In this document: piece by piece, positions 52,853-61,535 of the stretch
Layout of the letters: each line of letters begins with the position of its first letter
Numbering within the stretch: position 1 is the first letter of the stretch
Assembly: GCF_003173735.1 (NCBI RefSeq)
Contig: NZ_CP029551.1
Location: forward strand, 3,787,501 to 3,851,500
Direction of reading: 5' to 3'
Origin: Methylobacterium radiodurans
GTDB taxonomy: Bacteria > Pseudomonadota > Alphaproteobacteria > Rhizobiales > Beijerinckiaceae
DNA: 64,000 nt
Notes under the pieces: model-generated
What the model was told of the DNA's origin: nothing
What the model saw: only the letters and a program-made list of their open reading frames with translations
The model's database searches: none
Position numbers and translations under genes: made by a program

Positions 52853-54991
52853 TCAGTTCGCCCGCGCGACCTCCACGAGGTTGTCCGAAAAGGACGGCGC
52901 GTGGCCCATGTCGGTGAAGGCGGCCGACGAGATGCTGTTGACCGTGCCCTCGTTGAGCTGGCGCCAGTAGCCGAGCGTCGCCACCACGACGCCCGGCGTG
53001 ACGTCCTCGGTGACGCGCGCCACGCCCTTGAAGGCGCCGCGCCCGTTGGCGACCTGCACCCGGTCGCCGTCCAGGATGCCCCGCGCCCCGGCATCCGCCG
53101 GGCTGATCATCACGAACTGCTCGCCCTGGCCGCGCTGCTTGTCCTCCATGTTCGCGTAGCAGGAGTTCAGGAAGTAGTGGCTCTTCGGCGAGACGATGTT
53201 GAGCGGGAAGCGCCTCGCCAGCTCCGGATCCGCCGCGTGCGATTCCCGCGCGCCGACATAGTCCGGCAGCGGGTCGAGGGCCTCGCCGGGCTGGAAGCCC
53301 TCGTACATCTGCCGGAAGGGCGGTGCGACGAAGTTCGTGGCGCCCTCCACCTTCAGCATGCACTTGCCGGTCGGCGTGGGGAAGTTGCCATCCTTATGCG
53401 GCGCCCGGTCGTCGGGCGTGCCGACCTTCAGGCGGGCGAAGCCGTGCTCGCGCATGTAGGCGAGGTCGTAGCCCTCACAGGCCGGCGAGGACCAGTCCAC
53501 GTAGTGCTCCAGGCACTCCGCGTCCGACCACTTGAAATTCTCCTCCTCGAAGCCGAGCCGGGCGGCGAGCCGCCGGAAGATCTCGTTGTTGGGGATCGCC
53601 TCGCCCGGCGCCTCGGCGCACCGGGTGTTGTAGGTCAGGTAGAGGTGGCCCCAGGACAGGATCATGTCCTCCATCTCCGCCCCCATCGCGGCCGGCAGCA
53701 GGATGTCGGCGTAGGCGGCGGTGTCGGAGATGAAGTGCTCGGCCGAGACTAGGAACAGGTCCTCGCGCATCAGGCCCTGGACGATCTTGTCGGTCTCCGG
53801 CGCCTGCGTGACCGGGTTCGAGTTCCAGCACATCATCGACAGGATCGGCGGATCGAGCGGCATCTCGCCGGTGAGCGCGCGGCCGATCTGCAGGTTCGAG
53901 ATCACCCGCGTGCCCTCCGGGATCAGGTCGGGCCGGCACATCACGTCGAAGCGGTAGGGGTGCTCCCAGACCGGGAACTGGGTGACGCCGCCGCCGACAT
54001 GGCGCCACGCACCGGTGAGCGCCGGGATGCAGGTGACCGCCCGGATGGTCTGGCCGCCGCCGAAGTGCCGCTCCAGCGCCACGCCCATGCGGATGCCGAC
54101 GGGCTGCTCGGTCGCCATCTCGCGGGCGAGCTTCCGGATGTCCGCAGCCGGCACGCCGGTGATCCCTTCCGCCCATTCGGGCGTGCGGGTGCTCGCCCGC
54201 TCCTTCAGCTCCGCGAAGCCGACCGTGTGGTTGTCGACGTAGTCCTGGTCGACGAGGCCCTGCGCGATGATGGAGTTGATCAGCGCCATGGCGAGCGCGC
54301 CGTCGGTGCCGGGCTTCGGGCGGATGTGCCAGTCGGCGGCCTTGGCGGTGCGGGAGGCGTAGGCGTCGATGACCACGACCTTGGCGCCCAGCTTCTGCGC
54401 GTCCTTCACGATGGCCCAGTGGTGCAGGTTCGTGCTGACCGAGTTGCAGGCCCAGATGACGATGTACTTGGAGTGGATGTAGCTCTCCGGATCGAGGCCC
54501 GCGGTGGGGCCGACCGTGAGGAGCCAGGCGGTGCAGGAGCCCTCGCCGCAGAAGGTCCGCTCGGTCACGGTGGCGCCGAGCCGGTTGAAGAAGGCGTCGC
54601 CCCCGTTCAGCCCGTGCACCAGCCCCTGGTTGCCGAGGTAGCTGTAGGGAACGATGGCTTGGGGTCCGTGCGCGTCGATGATCGCCCGCCAGCGGGTGAC
54701 GATCTCGTCGAGCGCCTCGTCCCAGCTGATGCGCGCGAACTGCTTCGAGCCCTTCGGGCCGACGCGGCGCATCGGGTAGAGCAGCCGGTCCGGGTGGTAG
54801 TGGCGCTTCTCGTAGTCCTTCAGCTTCACGCAGAGGCCGCCGCGGGTCATCGGGTGGTCGGGGTTGCCGCGCACGCCGAGCAGCTCGCCGTCCCGCACCT
54901 CGAACAGCATTGAGCAGGTATCGGGGCAGTCGTGCGGGCAGGCGCCGTAGAAGACCTCGGAAAACGCCTCGGGCTTGACGATCTCGTTCAT
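52853..54991 (-). CDS. Molybdopterin-containing oxidoreductase (formate dehydrogenase-like)
   Basis: A 712-residue enzyme of the DMSO reductase superfamily. Cysteines 18, 22, 26 and 54 (C-x3-C-x3-C-x27-C) form the N-terminal 4Fe-4S site; the molybdopterin segments WACNSVSTNLHHWA, GGGVTQFP and MMCWNSNPVTQAP follow. The possible Mo ligand is in FCGEGSCTAW. No signal peptide, so cytoplasmic. The ATG at 54991 has a strong GGGGAGG site 8 bases upstream. No partner subunit gene is next to it and the substrate is unclear. Confidence 0.82.
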   Translation of the reverse strand: MNEIVKPEAFSEVFYGACPHDCPDTCSMLFEVRDGELLGVRGNPDHPMTRGGLCVKLKDYEKRHYHPDRLLYPMRRVGPKGSKQFARISWDEALDEIVTRWRAIIDAHGPQAIVPYSYLGNQGLVHGLNGGDAFFNRLGATVTERTFCGEGSCTAWLLTVGPTAGLDPESYIHSKYIVIWACNSVSTNLHHWAIVKDAQKLGAKVVVIDAYASRTAKAADWHIRPKPGTDGALAMALINSIIAQGLVDQDYVDNHTVGFAELKERASTRTPEWAEGITGVPAADIRKLAREMATEQPVGIRMGVALERHFGGGQTIRAVTCIPALTGAWRHVGGGVTQFPVWEHPYRFDVMCRPDLIPEGTRVISNLQIGRALTGEMPLDPPILSMMCWNSNPVTQAPETDKIVQGLMREDLFLVSAEHFISDTAAYADILLPAAMGAEMEDMILSWGHLYLTYNTRCAEAPGEAIPNNEIFRRLAARLGFEEENFKWSDAECLEHYVDWSSPACEGYDLAYMREHGFARLKVGTPDDRAPHKDGNFPTPTGKCMLKVEGATNFVAPPFRQMYEGFQPGEALDPLPDYVGARESHAADPELARRFPLNIVSPKSHYFLNSCYANMEDKQRGQGEQFVMISPADAGARGILDGDRVQVANGRGAFKGVARVTEDVTPGVVVATLGYWRQLNEGTVNSISSAAFTDMGHAPSFSDNLVEVARAN

Positions 54992-55342
54992 GGCTACCTC
55001 CCCGGCCGGCCTCGGGAACCGCGTTATTGTTCCGGTCTCCCGGCTCGGCACGGCAGCAGCGTACAATGAAAGGAAGAAAAGTTCTAATTCGGATCCTGCG
55101 GCCGCTCGGCAGGGCAACCGGGTGTCGGCGCGCGACGCGGGCAGACCGGCGCCGGGCCGTTCGGTGCGCCCGATCCTGTCCAGGCGCCCGGACGGCACTC
55201 GGCGCCGACCGGAATTTCGTTCCGTGATGTGACGTGCGTCCTGGCACGTCGCGCCGACGAGACGATCTCTATCTTCAGATCACGGAAGACGAAGTGGCTC
55301 GGAACAGGCCGGCCACGAAGCATTCAGGAGATGAAGACCACC
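54992..55342. other. Divergent intergenic region, no gene supported
   Basis: It separates the oxidoreductase from the small secreted protein. A moderately AT-rich patch near 55060-55085 (GTACAATGAAAGGAAGAAAAG) could hold a promoter; no palindrome of the PpsR type was seen. Confidence 0.35.
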
Positions 55343-55615
55343 ATGAAGACCCGTGTCGCCGCCGCTCTCGCCGTTCTCATGCTCGGCGTCGCTGCCCCGG
55401 CCTCGTCTGCGATGGCCCTCTCCTATGGTGCGCCGCGCGACCATTACGGCGCACTCAACCCCTACGAGGTCGATGTGACCGGATCGATCGGCCGGACCGG
55501 CGTGCTGCGCGACCCGCGCATCTGCCCGATGAGCTCGGCCGCCGAGGGCAATGCCAACCAGCAGAACTTTCCCGTGCAGCAATACGGCCAGACCGCCGGT
55601 GGGAACCGCTGCTAA
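55343..55615 (+). CDS. Small secreted protein of unknown function
   Basis: A 90-residue protein with a signal peptide (MKTRVAAALAVLMLGVAAPASSAMA). The mature part is about 65 residues, with two cysteines (ICPMSS and the C-terminal NRC) and many Gln/Asn near the end. AGGAG precedes an ATG at 55331 with no gap and the ATG at 55343 at 12 bases, so I prefer 55343. No family recognised. It is followed by a 34-residue membrane protein. Confidence 0.6.
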   Translation: MKTRVAAALAVLMLGVAAPASSAMALSYGAPRDHYGALNPYEVDVTGSIGRTGVLRDPRICPMSSAAEGNANQQNFPVQQYGQTAGGNRC

Positions 55616-55627
55616 GGGGTGGGCCGG

Positions 55628-55732
55628 ATGCAGAAGACCATGAAAGCGTTCTCCTACGGCATGATCGGCGCGTTCGTGGCCGGTCTCGGCCTGACGCTCT
55701 GGGGCTCGGCCGGCGTGCTCGCCGGCCTCTGA
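55628..55732 (+). CDS. Very small membrane protein, 34 residues
   Basis: MQKTMKAFSYGMIGAFVAGL then GLTLWGSAGVLAGL, one transmembrane helix. It begins 12 bp after the preceding gene's stop, suggesting co-transcription. A terminator hairpin follows 28 bp later. The size and position suggest a regulatory or assembly mini-protein. No family recognised and too short for confident similarity. Confidence 0.5.
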   Translation: MQKTMKAFSYGMIGAFVAGLGLTLWGSAGVLAGL

Positions 55733-55760
55733 GCCACCGAGGTCGAGCAGAAAGCAGAGG

Positions 55761-55784
55761 AAGGGCCGCCCGCGGGCGGCCCTT
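55761..55784. terminator. Bidirectional terminator between the small protein genes and crtB
   Basis: AAGGGCCGCC-CGCG-GGCGGCCCTT is a perfect 10-bp stem, with T runs on one side (CCCTTTCG). It lies 28 bp past one stop and 21 bp past the crtB stop, so it can serve both strands. Confidence 0.7.
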
Positions 55785-55805
55785 TCGCGTGGACGGCCTT
55801 GCCGC

Positions 55806-56897
55806 TCACGGCAGCGCGGCGCGGGCTCGCGCGTCGCGGATCTCCCAGGTCTCGATGAGGTCGAGCGCGTGCAGCGCCCGGCCGCGCAGGTCCCACCAGG
55901 CCGGCAGTCTTCGCGCCGGGCCGGGCGCGCCCGCGACGGCCGCGACCAGGAAGGCAGTCTCCGGCAGTGGGGGTGCCCGCCCGAAGACGGGCGCGGCGCG
56001 CTCCGGCGCCGCCGCGCGGGCGAGCAGCGCGAGCTTGCGCGGCGTGCCGACCCGGGCGCGTGCGCCCACGGCGTCGTGCCCGTTCGCCGCCACCGCACGG
56101 CCGATCTCGGCGTAGATCAGGGCCGCCGCGCGGATCGCCGGGCGGCAATCGGCCGGCAGCCCCGCGATGCCGGCCTGCGCCCGCGCGTAGAGCCGGTCCG
56201 CCTCGGACAGCAGCCGCGCTACCACGCCGGCGAGCGCCGGCCCGTGGACCGGCGCGGCGAGCCACGCCTCCGGGTCGAGCCCGGCCTCGCGCATCCAGGC
56301 GAGCGGCAGGTAGAGGCGGCCGGCGCGCGCGTCCTCGCCGACGTCGCGGGCGATGTTGGTGAACTGCATCGCCACCCCGAGATCGCAGGCGCGGGCGAGC
56401 ACGTTCGGGTCGCGCGAGCCCATGATCAGGGTCATCATCGCGCCGACCGTGCCGGCGACGCGCGCCGCGTAGGCGGTGAGCGCGGCCAGGTCGGCGTAGC
56501 GGCGGCCTTCCGCGTCCCAGGCAAGGCCTTCGAGGAGCGCGCGGGGCAGCGCCGGGGGAATCGCGTGCGCCTCCATCACCGCGGCGAGTGCCCGGTCGGC
56601 CGGGTGGTCGGCGGGCCGGCCCGAGGCGGCGCGGGTCAGCCGCCCGGCGAGGTGCTCCACCGCGGCGCCGCGGCTCTGCGCATCGCGCGCGCCGTCCACC
56701 GCGTCGTCGGCCAGACGGCAGAAGGCGTAGAGCCCGTAAGCCGGGTGCCGCACCCGGGCGGGCAGCAGCAGCGAGGCCGCGAAGAAGCTCTTCGAGCCCC
56801 CCCGGATCGCCGCCCGGCAGGCGGCGCGGTCGGCGGGGCTCGCCTCGGACTCGACCTCGGTCTTGACCTCAGACCTGGCGTGGGAGGCTGCTTGCAT
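55806..56897 (-). CDS. crtB: Phytoene synthase
   Basis: A 363-residue CrtB. Substrate motifs are YAFCRLADDAVDGARD (first Asp-rich) and RDVGEDARAGRLYLPLAWM (second). It condenses two GGPP to phytoene. ATG 56897 overlaps the crtI end by about 29 bases; an upstream ATG at 56921 is possible. Second gene of crtI-crtB. Confidence 0.94.
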   Translation of the reverse strand: MQAASHARSEVKTEVESEASPADRAACRAAIRGGSKSFFAASLLLPARVRHPAYGLYAFCRLADDAVDGARDAQSRGAAVEHLAGRLTRAASGRPADHPADRALAAVMEAHAIPPALPRALLEGLAWDAEGRRYADLAALTAYAARVAGTVGAMMTLIMGSRDPNVLARACDLGVAMQFTNIARDVGEDARAGRLYLPLAWMREAGLDPEAWLAAPVHGPALAGVVARLLSEADRLYARAQAGIAGLPADCRPAIRAAALIYAEIGRAVAANGHDAVGARARVGTPRKLALLARAAAPERAAPVFGRAPPLPETAFLVAAVAGAPGPARRLPAWWDLRGRALHALDLIETWEIRDARARAALP

Positions 56898-58404
56898 CGG
56901 GCACCAGCGCATCGAGGACACGGGCGGAGGAGAGGACGCCGGGCAGGCCGGCGCCCGGATGGGTGCCGGCGCCCACGAGGTAGAGGTTCTCGATCCCCTC
57001 GGAGCGGTTGTGCGGGCGGAACCACGCGGATTGCGTCAGCACGGGCTCCAGCCCGAAGCCGGAGCCGCGCACGCTGAGGAAGTCGTCGGCGAAGTCCTGG
57101 GGCGTCGTGACCCGCGAGGTGACGATGGACTCGGAGAGTCCCGGCAGCACGGTCGCCTCCAGCCGCGCGGCGATCCGCTGGCGGTAGGGCTCGGCGATGT
57201 GGGCCCAGTCCTGCCCGCCCGCGAGGTTCGGCACGGGCGAGAGCACGTAGAAGGCGTCGTGGCCGGGCGGTGCCAGCAGCGGGTCGGTCGCGGTCGGGCG
57301 GTGCAGGTAGAGGCTCATGTCCTCGGCCAGAACCTTGCGGTCGAAGATGTCGGCCAGCAGCTCCCGGTAGCGGGGCCCGAGCAGGATCGTGTGGTGGTCG
57401 ACGCCCGGGTATTTCCGGCGCGTGCCGAAATACCAGACGAACAGCCCCATCGAGGAGCGCGCGCGGCCGAGCTTCTTTTGATTCCAGCGCCGGGCCTGCC
57501 CGGCCAGCAGCGTGCCGTAGGTGTAGGCGGAATCGGCGTTCGAGACGACGAGGTCGGCGGGGATCTCGGTGCCGTCGGCGAGCGCCACGCCGGTGGCGCG
57601 GGTCCCCGCCAGGGTGATCCGGGCGACCTCGGCCCCGCAGCACACGGCCCCGCCCTGGCCCCGGATCAGCCCGGCGAGGCCGTCCACCAGCCGGCCGGTG
57701 CCGCCCATGCAGAAATGAACGCCCCAGGCCCGCTCCAGATGGGCGATCAGCCCGTAGAGCGCGCTCGCCCGGAAGGGGTTGCCGCCGATGAGCAGCGGGT
57801 GAAAGCTGAAGACCTGGCGCAGGCGCGGGTCGCGGATGTGGCGAGCCACGACCGCGTGCAGGCTGCGGTGGCCTTGGAGGCGCAGGAGGTCGGGCGCAAT
57901 CCGCAGCATGTCGCGGATCCGGCCGAAGGGCACGTGGCCGAGCTCCTCGAAGCCGATCCGGCAGACCTGCCGGCTGAAGGCCATGAAGCGCTCGTAGCCG
58001 GCGACGTCCGCGGGCGAGAGCCGCTCCACCTCCGCCCGCATCCGGGCGGGGTTGCCCGTGTAGGCGAAGTCCGTGCCGTCGTCGAAGCGGATCCGGTAGA
58101 ACGGCTCCATCGGCACCAGCGCCACGTCGTCGGCGAGGCGCCGGCCGGCGAGCCGCCACAACTCCTCCAGCAGGAAGGGCGCGGTGACGATGGTGGGGCC
58201 GGCATCGAACGTGAAGCCGTCCTGCCGGTGCACCCGGGCGCGCCCACCGGGCTGGTCCAGCCGCTCCAGCACCGTGACCCGGTAGCCCCGCGCGCCCAGC
58301 CGCACCGCCGCCGCGAGCCCGCCGAAGCCGGAGCCGATCACCAGCGCGTGCGGCCGCGGATCGGTGCGGTTCTGTGAAGCCGGCTTGTCGACGAGTGTCA
58401 ACAT
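56869..58404 (-). CDS. crtI: Phytoene desaturase (CrtI)
   Basis: A 511-residue CrtI. N-terminal FAD motif ALVIGSGFGGLAAAVRLGARGY and C-terminal NLYLVGAGTHPGAGLPGVLSSAR. It desaturates phytoene to neurosporene/lycopene for the spirilloxanthin pathway. The start ATG at 58404 lies inside a PpsR-like palindrome; the ribosome site is weak. Coupled to crtB by overlap. Confidence 0.95.
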   Translation of the reverse strand: MLTLVDKPASQNRTDPRPHALVIGSGFGGLAAAVRLGARGYRVTVLERLDQPGGRARVHRQDGFTFDAGPTIVTAPFLLEELWRLAGRRLADDVALVPMEPFYRIRFDDGTDFAYTGNPARMRAEVERLSPADVAGYERFMAFSRQVCRIGFEELGHVPFGRIRDMLRIAPDLLRLQGHRSLHAVVARHIRDPRLRQVFSFHPLLIGGNPFRASALYGLIAHLERAWGVHFCMGGTGRLVDGLAGLIRGQGGAVCCGAEVARITLAGTRATGVALADGTEIPADLVVSNADSAYTYGTLLAGQARRWNQKKLGRARSSMGLFVWYFGTRRKYPGVDHHTILLGPRYRELLADIFDRKVLAEDMSLYLHRPTATDPLLAPPGHDAFYVLSPVPNLAGGQDWAHIAEPYRQRIAARLEATVLPGLSESIVTSRVTTPQDFADDFLSVRGSGFGLEPVLTQSAWFRPHNRSEGIENLYLVGAGTHPGAGLPGVLSSARVLDALVPDASSLPRQV

Positions 58405-58413
58405 AGGATGACA
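58396..58413 (-). promoter_or_regulatory. PpsR/CrtJ-type palindrome over the crtI start
   Basis: TGTCAACATAGGATGACA is an exact TGT-N12-ACA. It includes the crtI ATG (58402-58404). A second copy ten bases away (58386-58403) is a chance overlap. Most likely the site works as a roadblock or promoter site for crtI. Confidence 0.6.
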
Positions 58414-58503
58414 GTATGGGCGGGAACGGTGCGGTGCAAGCGCGGATTTCATCCCATCGCTGCTCGAAGGCCTGGGCCCGATGCCCGGAACCACCAGCGC
58501 GGC

Positions 58504-59409
58504 TCAAGCGGACGCGCTGCCCTGCGGCGGGCCGTCATCAAGGATCAGCGCCGCGGCGCGAGCCGGATCCTCCTCGTGGGCGAGATGGCCGAGGCCGCGG
58601 ATCAACTCGACCCGGGTGCCGGGCAGCCGGTCGCGCAGCTGAAAGGCGTCCTCCGGGCGGATCGCCCGGTCGTTGCCGCCGACGACGAGCAGGAGCGGCA
58701 CGGCGAGCCGGCCGAGGTCGCGGTCGAGGGCGGCGAGGTCCCAGTTCGCCATCATGCCGAGCGCGCCGCGCACATGGCCGGGCTTGGCGAACAGGCGCCG
58801 GTAATACGCCACCCCGGCCGCGTCGAGCCGCGAGCCGGTGCCGGCGATCAGCCGCTCGACCGCGGCCCGGTCCGCGCTCCAGGCGAAGAGCCGCGGGGTG
58901 AACGGATTGAGGAACAGCGCCCGCGCCATGGCGGGAAACAGCAGGCTGCCCGCCCCCGGGAAGGGCGCCAGCGCGCCGTTGAGGGCGACGATTCGGTCCG
59001 GGTGAAGCGCGCCGTCGAGGCACATCCGCGCGAGGATCGCCGCCCCGGCCGAGTGCCCGGCGACGCGGGCAGGCTCGGCGCCGAGCGCCCGCAGGAGATC
59101 CGCCACGGCCGCCGCCATGCCCGGCAGGGAGAGGCGCCCCGGCGGCAGCGGGTCGCTGAATCCGTGGCCGGGCAGGTCGGGCACCAGCACCCGGTGGGTG
59201 TCGGCGAGGCGCGGCGCGACGTCCCGGAACGAGTGGCTCGCCGCCCCGGTGCCGTGCAGGAGCAGCAGGACGGGGGCGTCCGCGGCGCCGAATTCCTGCA
59301 GATGCCAGGTGAGGCCGCCCGCCGCGACAAAGCGGCTGGCCGTGCGGTTCGGCCAGTCGGCGCCCTCCCGCGACCAGTCCGGGCGGTCCGGGTCGCGGCG
59401 CGCGCTCAC
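58504..59409 (-). CDS. bchO: Magnesium-chelatase accessory alpha/beta hydrolase BchO
   Basis: A 301-residue alpha/beta hydrolase. Nucleophile elbow GHSAGAAIL and catalytic His in LGHLAHEED; oxyanion motif LLHGTGAASHSFRDVAP. BchO is linked to Mg-chelatase function in purple bacteria although its chemistry is unsettled. Start GTG 59409 overlaps the bchD stop by 4 bases (GTGA). Confidence 0.92.
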   Translation of the reverse strand: MSARRDPDRPDWSREGADWPNRTASRFVAAGGLTWHLQEFGAADAPVLLLLHGTGAASHSFRDVAPRLADTHRVLVPDLPGHGFSDPLPPGRLSLPGMAAAVADLLRALGAEPARVAGHSAGAAILARMCLDGALHPDRIVALNGALAPFPGAGSLLFPAMARALFLNPFTPRLFAWSADRAAVERLIAGTGSRLDAAGVAYYRRLFAKPGHVRGALGMMANWDLAALDRDLGRLAVPLLLVVGGNDRAIRPEDAFQLRDRLPGTRVELIRGLGHLAHEEDPARAAALILDDGPPQGSASA

Positions 59410-61535
59410 GCGCCGGCGTTCCGCGCGGCTGCGGCGAGCGCCGCCGCGTCGGCGCGGGGCAGGGTGGCGTAGCGGGCGCCCGCGGCCGCGGCCAGCGCCC
59501 GCGCGCCCTCCCCGGCCGCGCCGGTATCGAGCACGAGCACCGGCAGGCCGAGGGCACCGAGCATCCGGGCCGCGTCCTCCGCGTCGGCCCGCGCGGCCGC
59601 GCGACCGGCCATCCTGGAGCGGGCGACGTTGGCCCGCCCGTCGGTGAGCACCACCACCACCGGCCGCCCCCCGCCCCGGGCCACCCCGCGGGCGAGGCCT
59701 GCGGCGACGTCGAGGCCGGCGGCGAGCGGCGTGCCGCCGCCGCCGGGCAGCCCGGCGAGATCGCGGCGCGCCCGGGCCAGCGCCCGGGTCGGCGGCAGGA
59801 CGATCTCGGCGCCGGCCCCCCGGAACGCCACCAGCGCCACCCGGTCGCGGCGGGCATAGGCCTCGGCCAGCATCAGCTCGACGGCGCCCTTGGTCTCGGC
59901 GAGCCGCTCGCGCGCGGCCGAGCCGGAGGCGTCGACGCAGACGATCGTGGTGGTCTCCGGCGCCCGCACGAGGCGGCGCACGCGCAGGTCCGAGGCCCGG
60001 ACGCGGATCGGCTGCGGGCCCGGCCGCAGGCGCTGCCAGGGGGCGGCGGCGCGCAAGGTCGCCAAGAGGTCGAGCCGGCCCCGGCGCGGGTCGCCGGGCC
60101 GCGCGCCCGCCGGGCGGCCCCGGCGGGGATCGGGCGCCCCCGCGCCGAAGCGGCCGGCCCGTGCGGCGGGGGCCGCCCGGGGCGCGGCGCCCGCGAGTTT
60201 CGCGAGGAGGTCCGCGGGAATCGCGGCGCGTGCGGCGGCCAGTACGACGTCCTCGGGCGCGGCGGAGGCGTCGTCTGGTTCGTCGTCCGGCGGGGGCTCG
60301 GGCGCGGATCCGTCCCGGTCCTCGTCTTGAGCCTCGTCCTGCGGGACCTCGGCCGGGTCCGGTGGCGCCTCCGGGACCGGCAGGCAGGTCGCCCGCGGCG
60401 CGAGGACGAGGCGCGCGGCCTCGGCCAGCGCCCCCGCGTCCGGCGCGCCCGTTCCGGCGATCCGGCGCGCGACCCGCAGGGCGAGGAGCGAGCCCCGCGG
60501 CGAGGCGATGCCGAGTGCGGCGGCGGTGGTGCAGAGGGTGGCGACGGGATCGGTTGCCGGATCGCCGGGCGTCTCCTGGGTCAGGTCGCGCTGAGGTCCT
60601 TCGTTGCTTACGCCGGCCCCCACCACTCCCCCTCCCCCCTCCGCGGGGGAGGGTGGCCCGCGAAGCGGGTCGGGAGAGGGGAACCACGCTTCTGATTGGG
60701 GCACTGCCCTTCGTGAAGGTCGCCCCCGTGCCGGAAGCTGGGGTCCCCTCTCCCGACCCTCGCTGACGCGAGGGCCACCCTCCTCCGCAGAGGGGGGAGG
60801 GAATGCGCGGGGGCCGTCGGCCCGAGAGGCGGGCACGCAGTCGTCCGCGGAGGCGTGCGCGTCCGGCGCTTGCGTCTCCCCCAGCCCGATCCCGTCGAGA
60901 TCGATCCGGAAAGCGAGGCGGTCGGCCAGCCCCTCCGGCACCGTCTCGTCCCCCTCCCCCTCGTCGAGCAGAACCAGCCCGATCCGGGCTGGGAGGCGGG
61001 CGCCGATCCCGTCGCGCTCGACCGCGACCGCACCGGTGTCGAGCGCGGCCGCGAGGCGTGCGGCCGTGGCGGGGCTCATGCGCTCGGCCATCGCCACCAC
61101 CAGCACGCCGCCATCGGCCTCCGCCAGCAGGCCGCGCCCGAGCACGGGGCGCCCGAGCGCCAGGGTCGCGGGCAGGTCGAGCCCGCCGATCAGCCGGTCG
61201 TCGCCGGTCCCAGGCGGCAGGCGGCGCAGGGGTCGGGCGTCCAGCGCGACCCGCAGGGCCTCGAGCCAGCGCTCCCGCACCGGCCCGGCGCCCGCCCGCA
61301 CCACGACGCCGCCGAGCTCGTGGGGGGCCGCTGCCAGGAGGGCTGCGACCCGCAGGGCGGTGGCCCAGGGCGCTTCCTGATACGCTTCCCCTTGAGCATG
61401 GCTCATCGGTGCCGCGCAAGGCGCAGGTCCCCTCTCCCGTGCCGGAGAGGGAGCGCGTGAAGGTTCCGGCGCGTGCCCGGATGCCGCCTGTTCCGGTAGG
61501 GCGCCCGCCTCGGACGGTGACGCCTGCCCGCTCAC
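59406..61535 (-). CDS. bchD: Magnesium-chelatase subunit D, with REP-like insertion
   Basis: A 709-residue BchD, longer than usual (about 560-650). An AAA+ like N-terminal domain, an acidic Pro-rich linker ([20 protein letters not shown]) and a C-terminal VWA domain with [17 protein letters not shown] and [15 protein letters not shown]. Residues about 244-303 are translated from a REP-like palindrome pair ([19 protein letters not shown] and [19 protein letters not shown]), which explains the extra length. Start 61535 overlaps bchI (ATGA); an ATG at 61406 is a possible alternative. Confidence 0.93.
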   Translation of the reverse strand: MSGQASPSEAGALPEQAASGHAPEPSRAPSPARERGPAPCAAPMSHAQGEAYQEAPWATALRVAALLAAAPHELGGVVVRAGAGPVRERWLEALRVALDARPLRRLPPGTGDDRLIGGLDLPATLALGRPVLGRGLLAEADGGVLVVAMAERMSPATAARLAAALDTGAVAVERDGIGARLPARIGLVLLDEGEGDETVPEGLADRLAFRIDLDGIGLGETQAPDAHASADDCVPASRADGPRAFPPPSAEEGGPRVSEGRERGPQLPARGRPSRRAVPQSEAWFPSPDPLRGPPSPAEGGGGVVGAGVSNEGPQRDLTQETPGDPATDPVATLCTTAAALGIASPRGSLLALRVARRIAGTGAPDAGALAEAARLVLAPRATCLPVPEAPPDPAEVPQDEAQDEDRDGSAPEPPPDDEPDDASAAPEDVVLAAARAAIPADLLAKLAGAAPRAAPAARAGRFGAGAPDPRRGRPAGARPGDPRRGRLDLLATLRAAAPWQRLRPGPQPIRVRASDLRVRRLVRAPETTTIVCVDASGSAARERLAETKGAVELMLAEAYARRDRVALVAFRGAGAEIVLPPTRALARARRDLAGLPGGGGTPLAAGLDVAAGLARGVARGGGRPVVVVLTDGRANVARSRMAGRAAARADAEDAARMLGALGLPVLVLDTGAAGEGARALAAAAGARYATLPRADAAALAAAARNAGA
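60626..60803. repeat. REP-like palindrome pair in frame inside bchD
   Basis: A forward unit (about 60626-60687) and an inverted unit (about 60742-60803), with 54 bp between, the same arrangement as at 15941-16120. The element reads through bchD without a stop and preserves the frame. Unit ends are CTCCCCCTCCCCCCTCCGCGG / GGGTCGGGAGAGGGG and reverse. Confidence 0.8.
61429..61452. repeat. Half-unit REP-like hairpin near the bchD N-terminus
   Basis: CCCCTCTCCCGTGCCGGAGAGGG forms a short hairpin, coding [12 protein letters not shown] in the bchD N-terminal extension. Resembles one arm of the dispersed palindromes; similarity is weaker. Confidence 0.45.

Noticed and set aside
58386..58403. A second TGT-N12-ACA over the crtI start
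   Set aside because: TGTCGACGAGTGTCAACA overlaps the better palindrome by eight bases and has no internal symmetry beyond the outer triplets. Likely chance.
59406..61535. bchD as a pseudogene broken by a repeat
   Set aside because: The frame is intact through the element, the VWA MIDAS motif is complete and bchI/bchO overlaps are preserved, so it looks functional.
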